5,645 bases of DNA from a bacterium (GTDB taxonomy: Bacteria > Cyanobacteriota > Vampirovibrionia > Obscuribacterales > Obscuribacteraceae): NCBI GenBank assembly GCA_030431355.1, contig JAUIJG010000349.1, forward strand, positions 1-5,645. Direction: 5' to 3'. Below are positions 1 through 4,785 of the stretch, in pieces; position 1 is the stretch's first letter; each line of letters begins with the position of its first letter. Below the pieces are notes generated by a model. It was not told the origin of the DNA. It did no database searches and saw only the letters and a program-made list of their open reading frames with translations. Both the position numbers and the translations under genes were made by a program.

Positions 1-382
1 TCAAAAGGTCGTAAGGCTCATCTAGCTTACGCAAATAATCAGGGCTCACTTTGTTGTGCCAGGATTTACGATGGTAGACCTTGTTTGTCTGCCAGAGCAC
101 GGTTTCACCGGAAGGATCGGTAATTACCAACCCGAACAAACCGTAAGTTGAATCAAGGGTTTTCTGCACCAGGTCGCTACGCCCTTCCATAATCATTTTG
201 GAAAGAGTAGGAGGCAGTGCATGGTGAAGGATGTTGAAATCCGTTGTTTGCACTCTATAGATCGTCCCGTACCAGTAGCTCTTATAGTTGGCATGGCAAA
301 GAATGAGCCAGGCCAGGATGCTACCCACTATTACCAGGGGTACGAGAAAACGCTTCTGTAAGGATAGAAGTATTTGGTCCAT
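1..382 (-). CDS. N-terminal part of a membrane-anchored, sensor-like protein (runs off left edge)
   Basis: Reading leftward from an ATG at 382-380, the frame stays open for 127 codons to the window edge, so the C-terminus is missing. Residues 1-11 are a short cytoplasmic lead with basic residues (K10, R11). Residues 12-29 form one hydrophobic helix (FLVPLVIVGSILAWLILC), a signal anchor. The rest looks extracytoplasmic and includes GLFGLVITDPSGETVLWQT (residues 81-99). That hydrophobic strand, then DPSG turn, then strand pattern is typical of Cache/PAS-like periplasmic sensor domains of histidine kinases, GGDEF proteins and phosphatases. The output domain would lie beyond the edge, so no function is assigned. 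There is no clear Shine-Dalgarno. A GTG 48 nt upstream in frame is possible, but ATG gives the more typical signal-anchor start. The gene is divergent from the one at 936. Confidence 0.72.
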   Translation of the reverse strand, partial: MDQILLSLQKRFLVPLVIVGSILAWLILCHANYKSYWYGTIYRVQTTDFNILHHALPPTLSKMIMEGRSDLVQKTLDSTYGLFGLVITDPSGETVLWQTNKVYHRKSWHNKVSPDYLRKLDEPYDLL

Positions 383-503
383 TTTCGTATGGGTTCTGTC
401 TTCGGCTGCATTCAGGTATAACAGCCACACCCATCAATGTATATACGTACTTGTCCCACAAGCCCCATAAAACGGCAAAACCGGTAAGAACAAAGGAGCT
501 TCA

Positions 504-575
504 ATGGTTCAAAAAATGTATTGCGGAATACACAATCCAGAAAAATGTTGTGGAGACAACACTATCAGACGTTAG
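504..575 (+). CDS. Possible 23-residue Cys-rich small protein or leader peptide
   Basis: ATG at 504 is preceded by AAAGGAG (492-498), ending 5 nt before the start, a better ribosome binding site than most larger genes here have. The product would be 23 residues, ending in TAG at 573-575. It contains C7, H10, C15 and C16 in the stretch YCGIHNPEKCCGD (residues 6-18). Three cysteines and a histidine in so short a peptide could bind metal or simply be chance. I recognise no family. It lies upstream of the hairpins at 603-711 and the terminator at 726-756, so a translated leader controlling downstream RNA folding is another possibility. No codon-usage argument can be made at this length. Confidence 0.3.
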   Translation: MVQKMYCGIHNPEKCCGDNTIRR

Positions 576-602
576 GAATTCCATTGTCAAGGGAACTTAT
601 TA

Positions 603-756
603 AGTGTTGGTTCTAATCTTCGGAGGACTCTGATAAGCCAACATTATTACAATTCAAAAAATGGGTTCAAACCCAACAATTAATGGGTTAGTCCGCTAAA
701 GGCGGATAAACAAAACAAATGAGAGTGACCGGGTCCTGTACCCGGTCATTTTGTTT
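603..756 (+). ncRNA. Structured RNA or leader with competing hairpins ending at a terminator
   Basis: A ten-pair stem with wobbles joins 603-612 (AGTGTTGGTT) to 636-645 (AGCCAACATT). TGGGTT occurs twice (662-667 and 684-689) around a single AACCCA (670-675), so the middle element can pair with either copy but not both. Next comes GTCCGC (691-696) pairing with GCGGAT (702-707) around a TAAAG loop, extendable by GTT/AAC (687-689 with 709-711). That extension competes with the second TGGGTT. The series ends in the terminator at 726-756. Mutually exclusive pairings before a terminator are what an attenuator or riboswitch-like leader shows, but a stand-alone small RNA fits equally well. I do not recognise a known RNA family. 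Pairings were found by eye, without folding energies. Confidence 0.3.
726..756 (+). terminator. Intrinsic terminator inside the intergenic region
   Basis: A perfect nine-pair stem, TGACCGGGT (726-734) and ACCCGGTCA (740-748), encloses a CCTGT loop and is followed directly by TTTTGTTT (749-756). The T-rich tract follows the rightward reading. On the other strand the T-rich run begins several bases away from the stem, so leftward termination would be weaker. No sizeable rightward gene precedes it, which is the main reason to suspect a short transcript upstream. Confidence 0.75.
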
Positions 757-797
757 GATGGAGGGCACCATATACAGCACCATAGAGGAGCTGGATT

Positions 798-863
798 ATG
801 CAATCGGAAAATACCTCTGCAAATATACGTAAGCAATTGATCTGCTTGACACCATATGCTTAA
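798..863 (+). CDS. Possible 21-residue small ORF
   Basis: ATG at 798 follows AGAGGAG (784-790) with a 7-nt gap, a near-ideal ribosome binding site. The frame runs 21 codons to TAA at 861-863 and gives MQSENTSANIRKQLICLTPYA. No family is recognised, and the composition is unremarkable. It lies downstream of the terminator and overlaps the TTGACA at 846-851, which argues that it is either a fortuitous frame or a leader made from a different transcript. Confidence 0.18.
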   Translation: MQSENTSANIRKQLICLTPYA

Positions 864-892
864 AATAAGGTAGTATAAGTGGTTTAATACTA
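846..892 (+). promoter_or_regulatory. Candidate promoter with inverted repeat ahead of the repeat-protein gene
   Basis: TTGACA (846-851) is a perfect -35 match. The best -10 candidates are TAGTAT (871-876, 19-bp spacer) and, alternatively, TTGATC (837-842) with TAAAAT (861-866) at an 18-bp spacer. TAGTAT (871-876) and ATACTA (887-892) form a perfect six-base inverted repeat across a 10-bp centre, overlapping the likely -10 and transcription start, as an operator might. Spacing is not optimal, so the start site is uncertain. The gene start at 936 would leave a leader of roughly 50 bases. Confidence 0.33.
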
Positions 893-935
893 TAGAGTTA
901 CCAACCGCTCCAGCGAGCACATACTTGATTAGACG

Positions 936-2519
936 ATGGTCGAAAAAGGTTCGAAAATAAGACTTGGAGACCTGCTTACCCAGGCCGGTCTGCTTGAAGC
1001 CAAAAGCCTCCGAGAAGCCATGATGATAGCCAAGCAACAGGGTCTGCCTGTTGGCAGAGTGCTGATTATGGCTCAGTTTATAAGTGAACCCAATCTCCAG
1101 GCAGCGGTGCAGGCGCAGTCTTTGCTCAAAGACGGACTTGTCGATTTGGATCTGGCTATCAACGCCCTGAAAATATGCGCCCAGAAAGAAAGCAGCCTGG
1201 ACGAGTCCCTGGCTGAGCTAGGCTGGGTAGACGAATCCAACACCTCCAATAAACTTGGAGAGATAATGCTGGAAGCAGAGCTTCTTGACCCTGTCGCCCT
1301 CAAGGAAGGGTTGAGCCAGGCCAATCAAAACGGCTTCCCCCTGGGACGAGTGCTTGTCTCCATGGGCATGGTAAGTGAACAGCTTCTCGCTTCAGCATTA
1401 AACGCTCAAATTCTTGTCAGGGATGGAAAGATCAGCAGAGAGCAAGCTATCCAGGGACTACGCTCCTGCAGGGATCGCCAGATCAGCATAGAAGAATCTC
1501 TATCCGAACACGGATTGAAGATGCCTTCCAAAGAAACTATCCGTCTTGGCGAGCTACTTCAAAACGCTTCCATAATTGATTCGGAAAAACTCATGCAAGC
1601 GGTGGAGCTGGGGCTGGTTGAAGAAAAACCGATCGGTCAAGTTCTAGTAAGTCTTGGTTGCCTTAACAACGAAGAGCTGGAAACCACACTAATGGTCCAG
1701 AGCTATGTCTCCGAAGGCAAGGTAACAAAAGGGTCCGCCGGAGAGCTTTTAAAATTGATTCTCACCGAAGGTCTCTCTCTGGAAGAAGGCATGGAAGCGA
1801 TCGCGGCTGTGCAGCCAAAGCCCCAGAAAGCTCTTCCTCTTTATCAATTCCTACAGTTATCGGGAATAATTACCGCCAAAGATATTGAAGAAGCCCTCAA
1901 GCTGGGCTCAAAAAACACCGAACTAATGGGCAAAATGTTGCTTCTTGCCAATGCAGTTGATCAACATGTTCTGACCTGTGCCATAGAGCTAAACTCATTG
2001 ATGTCCACCGGCACTTTGAAAGCAGAGCAAGCCATGCTTGCCATGGGACTTTGCCAGAACAGACAATGCACAGTCAGTCAGGCCTTCAAAAGCCTGGGCT
2101 GGAGCACCGAATTTCCTGGAGCCCAGGACTCCGGTTCATTCAATGCCCTTGAACCCACGAATGATCAAGACACAATTCCGCCATCGCAGATTCAATCAAC
2201 TCCCCTGACCTCCCTGACCAACAACAGTGGGGACTTAGCCACCAACACCAATGACCTGCCCCCGGTTAATCCTGATCACGTGTCGGAAGCTCAAAAAATA
2301 ATGACATCGGATTTTGAACACCCCATGCCCACCGGGGCTTCGACCGGTGAACATCCCGCTTTTGAGAATCAAAGCGTGGGCGGAGATGGTCCGGACTATA
2401 CTGCCACCACCGATGTACCTCCCCTGAAACTGGAAGTCAGCCGGGGCAACGCCGAAGAGACTGCCGAGAGCGAAGAAGAAGCGGCAAGCAGGAAAAGACT
2501 TTCCGACTTGATGCCTTGA
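936..2519 (+). CDS. Four-repeat GspE-N/MshEN-like protein with disordered C-terminal tail, no ATPase
   Basis: The 527-residue product has four units of about 90 residues (8-96, 106-193, 202-292, 300-389), each of the form LGxxL, then GLL or a similar hydrophobic triplet, then a helix, LGxVL, another helix, and a DGK/EGK-like turn. This resembles the N-terminal domain of type II secretion/MSHA ATPases (T2SSE_N/MshEN). In some of those proteins it binds cyclic di-GMP through an RLG-led motif; here R9-L-G, K106-L-G and R203-L-G persist, while unit 4 has PLY and is degenerate. There are no Walker motifs, membrane segments or signal peptide, so it is a cytoplasmic binding or scaffold protein rather than a secretion motor. 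Residues 390-527 are rich in Pro, Ser, Thr, Asn, Asp and Glu and probably disordered, ending in an acidic stretch and RKRLSDLMP. A TAG lies two codons upstream of ATG 936, fixing the earliest start; no Shine-Dalgarno is seen. Family resemblance is judged by eye. Confidence 0.85.
   Translation: MVEKGSKIRLGDLLTQAGLLEAKSLREAMMIAKQQGLPVGRVLIMAQFISEPNLQAAVQAQSLLKDGLVDLDLAINALKICAQKESSLDESLAELGWVDESNTSNKLGEIMLEAELLDPVALKEGLSQANQNGFPLGRVLVSMGMVSEQLLASALNAQILVRDGKISREQAIQGLRSCRDRQISIEESLSEHGLKMPSKETIRLGELLQNASIIDSEKLMQAVELGLVEEKPIGQVLVSLGCLNNEELETTLMVQSYVSEGKVTKGSAGELLKLILTEGLSLEEGMEAIAAVQPKPQKALPLYQFLQLSGIITAKDIEEALKLGSKNTELMGKMLLLANAVDQHVLTCAIELNSLMSTGTLKAEQAMLAMGLCQNRQCTVSQAFKSLGWSTEFPGAQDSGSFNALEPTNDQDTIPPSQIQSTPLTSLTNNSGDLATNTNDLPPVNPDHVSEAQKIMTSDFEHPMPTGASTGEHPAFENQSVGGDGPDYTATTDVPPLKLEVSRGNAEETAESEEEAASRKRLSDLMP
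957..2102 (+). repeat. Four tandem protein-level repeats (about 90 codons each)
   Basis: Units lie at 957-1223, 1251-1514, 1539-1811 and 1833-2102. They align at protein level: RLGDLLTQAGLL, KLGEIMLEAELL, RLGELLQNASII, PLYQFLQLSGII at the unit starts, then PVGRVL, PLGRVL, PIGQVL, LMGKML about 28 residues later. Units 1 to 3 also share a later GD/DG/EGK turn and a closing ESLAE/ESLSE-like helix. DNA identity between units is low, so the duplications are old rather than a recent slippage array. Confidence 0.8.
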
Positions 2520-2550
2520 TTTAAAAATCTGTGCTATGACCTTATTTCGA

Positions 2551-2571
2551 CGCAAGCCAAATTGGCTTGCG
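2551..2571. repeat. Perfect 21-base palindrome after the repeat-protein gene
   Basis: Two ten-base arms (CGCAAGCCAA and TTGGCTTGCG) flank a single central A. It lies 31 bases after the TGA of the upstream gene. As RNA it would form a stable stem of about eight pairs, but no T-run follows on either strand, so it is not a canonical intrinsic terminator. It could be a U-tract-less terminator, an mRNA 3' end stabiliser or a dimeric regulator's binding site ahead of sod. Confidence 0.5.
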
Positions 2572-2681
2572 AGATTGCATCAAATTCAGTACCAGTCCTT
2601 GCTTCGGTAATTTAAATTGATGAATTAACCACCTTGAGAAGTAATTTATGGTATGAATTACAGTTAAATTTAGCGGAACTA

Positions 2682-2687
2682 TATAAA
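2682..2687 (+). promoter_or_regulatory. Weak -10-like element upstream of sod
   Basis: TATAAA lies about 50 bases before the sod start in an AT-rich stretch, but no convincing -35 sits at the right spacing. Just upstream, GTAATT (2641-2646) and AATTAC (2656-2661) form an inverted repeat with a 9-bp centre, which could be a regulator site. I recognise no named operator such as a Fur box. Confidence 0.22.
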
Positions 2688-2737
2688 AACAGCGAAACTA
2701 CTAGCTAAGTTTTGACCGCGTCGCATAGGAGAAAAAC

Positions 2738-3349
2738 ATGCTAAAAGAAAAAGTCGCATATAAGGCATATGAGGCCAAAGACTATTCACATCTGAAAGGC
2801 TTGAACGGCATTTCCGATGAGACCATGGAAATTCACTTCGGTCTTTACAATGGCTACGTCAAGAATACAAACATTCTCAACGAGAAAGTCATTGAACTAA
2901 CAGAAGCCGGCAAAAGCGGCACACCTGAGTACGCTGAACTGAAGCGTCGCTACGGATTCGAATACAACGGCATGCGTTTGCACGAATACTATTTCGGCAA
3001 CCTGACACCTGATTCCGGTGAGCTCAAAGAAGGAAGCGATCTAGGAAAAGCAATTATCGAAACCTATTCTTCCATCGATGTTTGGAAAAATGATTTCTGC
3101 AAACTCGGCGCTCTGAGAGGAGTTGGCTGGGTGATTCTCTTCCAGGATCCTTGCACAAAAACCCTCTCCAACCACTGGATCAATATGCACGAAGACGGCG
3201 TTGTTGCCGGATTCAAACCGCTATTGGTTATGGATGTCTGGGAGCATGCTTACTTCCGTGACTACAAGCCGGCTGACAGACCGAAGTACATTGAGTCCTT
3301 CCTCTCGAACGTCTGCTGGAAAGAAGTCGAAAGCCGCATGATTAAGTAA
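2738..3349 (+). CDS. sod: Superoxide dismutase, Fe/Mn family, divergent clade
   Basis: This 203-residue protein has the Fe/Mn superoxide dismutase layout and converts superoxide to hydrogen peroxide and oxygen. The four metal ligands are H33 (in EIHFGLYNGYV), H82 (in MRLHEYYFGNL), D166 and H170 (in MDVWEHAYFRDY). The usual KHHxxYV stretch is replaced by GLYNGYV, one residue shorter, a feature I associate with a distinct clade rather than with E. coli SodA/SodB. The position of the Fe-type active-site Gln is G78, as in Mn enzymes, but the Mn-type Gln position appears to be H151 (INMHEDG). Two residues before the Asp ligand is V164, not Gly (SodA) or Thr (SodB), so metal preference cannot be read off. 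There is no signal peptide, so it is cytoplasmic. AGGAG at 2727-2731 gives a 6-nt spacing to the ATG, the best ribosome binding site among the large genes. It is monocistronic, with a terminator 22 bases after the stop. Confidence 0.96.
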   Translation: MLKEKVAYKAYEAKDYSHLKGLNGISDETMEIHFGLYNGYVKNTNILNEKVIELTEAGKSGTPEYAELKRRYGFEYNGMRLHEYYFGNLTPDSGELKEGSDLGKAIIETYSSIDVWKNDFCKLGALRGVGWVILFQDPCTKTLSNHWINMHEDGVVAGFKPLLVMDVWEHAYFRDYKPADRPKYIESFLSNVCWKEVESRMIK

Positions 3350-3371
3350 TTAATCCGGCCTGAAACTTTTC

Positions 3372-3401
3372 AAAAGGTCTCCCTCCCGGGAGACCTTTTT
3401 T
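3372..3401 (+). terminator. Strong intrinsic terminator after sod
   Basis: GGTCTCCC (3376-3383) pairs perfectly with GGGAGACC (3388-3395) around a TCCC loop, extended by AAAA (3372-3375) against the first Ts of a TTTTTT tract (3396-3401). It begins 22 bases after the sod stop codon. The A-tract before the stem could allow some function on the opposite strand, but no gene faces it there. Confidence 0.93.
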
Positions 3402-3503
3402 GCTCTTTTCTCTGAATTTTCTAAGATATTCAACAATTCTATAAAATAGCCTAAGCACGTTATTTCAAGGGTTTCCAGTAACAAGACCGCTGTCTGGCAC
3501 GCA

Positions 3504-3538
3504 TATAATTTGTCAAACGCTGCTATTACATAGACAAT
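3504..3538 (+). promoter_or_regulatory. Promoter-like elements ahead of the HTH/coiled-coil gene
   Basis: A perfect TATAAT (3504-3509) has no good -35 at 16-18 bp. Immediately after it, TTGTCA (3510-3515, five of six matches) is 17 bp from GACAAT (3533-3538, four of six). Either could start a transcript with a leader of roughly 80 to 110 bases. The preceding sod terminator means this gene needs its own promoter, and these are the best candidates in the gap. Confidence 0.3.
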
Positions 3539-3542
3539 GAAG

Positions 3543-3572
3543 CCATGTCTAGATATACAATCAGACACATGG
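3543..3572. repeat. Inverted repeat in the leader of the HTH/coiled-coil gene
   Basis: CCATGT (3543-3548) and ACATGG (3567-3572) are perfect inverted copies, with a further CT/AG pair across a two-base bulge. The centre is AT-rich. It lies just downstream of the candidate promoter and about 50 bases before the ATG, a place suited to an operator, perhaps for autoregulation by the HTH protein itself. That link is inference only. Confidence 0.25.
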
Positions 3573-3621
3573 TCCTACAGACGTCGAAGCCTTTTTTCAA
3601 AATCCGACAGGTTCAGAATTA

Positions 3622-4719
3622 ATGACTACAACCGAATCAGCCAGCAAAACAGTCTCCATAGAAAACGAAGAGGAGCACTCCGAAACGGAGCCGGTCACTA
3701 AAAGAAAAGAAGAAGAAGAAGTTGAGAATTTCGCCCCTGAAGCAGCAGTCCCAGATCTTCAGGAAGTCAAAGAGATCCAGACTTACGAAGATGCCGTACT
3801 TGTAGACGGAGAAGAAGAAGACGACGACGAAGAGAGTGATTTCTCCGAGTCTGCATTGGAGAGCGAAGAAAGTTTCGAAGAAGAATACGAGAAAGAAACT
3901 GAAGAAGAGCAAGAAGAGAGCGCCTGGGCTTCCGACGAAAGAGAATATCCCTATGAAGTACCGCGTCCGGCGCTAACCCTGGACGAAGCCTCCTATGTGC
4001 TGGGTAAGTCTATTCGAGCCATCGAAAGAAGTATCCAGGGCAAATGGGGTAATCGCTTACCGGAAGGTTGGCAAGCTCGCAAAATGAAAATCGACGGGGA
4101 GAGCGAATGGCGCATTATTCCTCCTGCGGGATTCAGAATCAGACACACCGTGTCCAACACCGTAGGCACCAAGAGTAATATCAGTGAGCCGGAAGCGGTG
4201 GAGTCATCTCAATACGATTCCAGAATCGATGAAGCCACGGATTGTGAGCCACTGGAAGAAAACGGCACCACGGAAAGTTCAACGGCCGTGGCAACGACAG
4301 GAGACAAATCCGGCGGACTGAAACTCCCCGGCTTTAACTTTTCCCTGGAAGGGTTCCTGAATTCGGCAAGCAACAAAGCAAAAACAGAGCTTGTTAGAGC
4401 AAGCAACGGCGTGAACGACCTTGACATGGATCATCCGACCATCGTCATCGATCGCTCCGACGACGTGGAGCGCCTGCTTCGTGAGCTGGCCAACACCCAG
4501 AAAGAGCTGGCTGAAGAGAGAAGACAGAGAATGGACGACCTCAGAACCCTGAGCCAGATGCAAAGCTCCATGAGACTTCTAGAAGATCACGCCAGCCAGA
4601 CCTCCATCCTCAAAGAGGAGCTTGTCGAGACTAGAGAGGCGCTGAAATTGCATAAGGAGCAATACCAGGCGTATCTCAAGTTACCCTGGTGGAAAAAGAT
4701 TTTTAAGAAAGCACCCTGA
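3622..4719 (+). CDS. Acidic protein with MerR/excisionase-like HTH, coiled coil and amphipathic C-terminal tail
   Basis: The 365-residue product has four parts. Residues 1-110 are a low-complexity acidic region, densest at 64-104 in Glu and Asp. Residues 117-168 look like a winged or MerR/excisionase-type helix-turn-helix: ALTLDEASYVLGKSIRAIER, then a basic stretch, then a strand-like SEWRIIPP. Residues 175-275 are a probably disordered linker. Residues 279-350 form heptad-rich helix typical of a coiled coil (VERLLRELANTQKELAEERR, later LKEELVETREALKLHKEQ). The tail LPWWKKIFKKAP is short, aromatic and basic, like a membrane- or partner-binding amphipathic segment. The order HTH, coiled coil, basic tail recalls chromosome-anchoring proteins such as RacA, but no homology is claimed. 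There is no catalytic motif or signal peptide. The Shine-Dalgarno is weak (ACAGG, 11 nt away). It stops at TGA, 66 bases before the selenoprotein gene. Confidence 0.85.
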   Translation: MTTTESASKTVSIENEEEHSETEPVTKRKEEEEVENFAPEAAVPDLQEVKEIQTYEDAVLVDGEEEDDDEESDFSESALESEESFEEEYEKETEEEQEESAWASDEREYPYEVPRPALTLDEASYVLGKSIRAIERSIQGKWGNRLPEGWQARKMKIDGESEWRIIPPAGFRIRHTVSNTVGTKSNISEPEAVESSQYDSRIDEATDCEPLEENGTTESSTAVATTGDKSGGLKLPGFNFSLEGFLNSASNKAKTELVRASNGVNDLDMDHPTIVIDRSDDVERLLRELANTQKELAEERRQRMDDLRTLSQMQSSMRLLEDHASQTSILKEELVETREALKLHKEQYQAYLKLPWWKKIFKKAP

Positions 4720-4732
4720 GGCAACTCTTTAA

Positions 4733-4761
4733 GGGTTCGTGATACAACTTGACTAGAACCC
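4733..4761 (+). repeat. Hairpin in the gap before the selenoprotein gene
   Basis: GGGTTC (4733-4738) and GAACCC (4756-4761) form a six-pair stem with a 17-nt loop in the 66-base gap. No T-run follows, so it does not look like a terminator, and read-through from the upstream gene is expected. It ends 8 bases before the AGGGGAG at 4769-4775 and could modulate access to that site or mark RNA processing. Confidence 0.3.
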
Positions 4762-4785
4762 GAAGTTCAGGGGAGCCAGCAAGAG

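Larger units (their letters stand above)
383..935. other. Long intergenic region between divergent genes
   Basis: No ordinary gene is visible in these roughly 550 bases on either strand. Longer open frames here, including a leftward one at 1037-696, have implausible composition and cross the terminator. The region holds, left to right: a hairpin CTTGT-CCC-ACAAG (450-462); a 23-residue ORF with a good ribosome binding site (504-575); a weakly paired stem (603-645); a cluster of competing hairpins (662-711); an intrinsic terminator (726-756); a 21-residue ORF with a good ribosome binding site (798-863); and a promoter-like stretch with an inverted repeat (846-892). The terminator faces right and no large gene precedes it, so a short transcript (small RNA or leader) probably ends there. 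Confidence 0.6.

Noticed and set aside
661..677. GGTTCAAACC resembles a tRNA T-arm
   Set aside because: If TTCAAAC is taken as the loop, only two base pairs form around it, and no acceptor stem, anticodon arm or D-arm is found nearby. It is better explained as one of the competing hairpins.
696..1037. Leftward 113-codon open frame
   Set aside because: It crosses the terminator at 726-756 and the start of the gene at 936, and its composition is odd (many Trp, Cys, Tyr), as expected for an antisense shadow.
3637..3912. Leftward 91-codon frame rich in Phe
   Set aside because: It is the reverse complement of the GAA/GAG-rich acidic segment of the HTH/coiled-coil gene, which automatically yields Phe and Leu runs.
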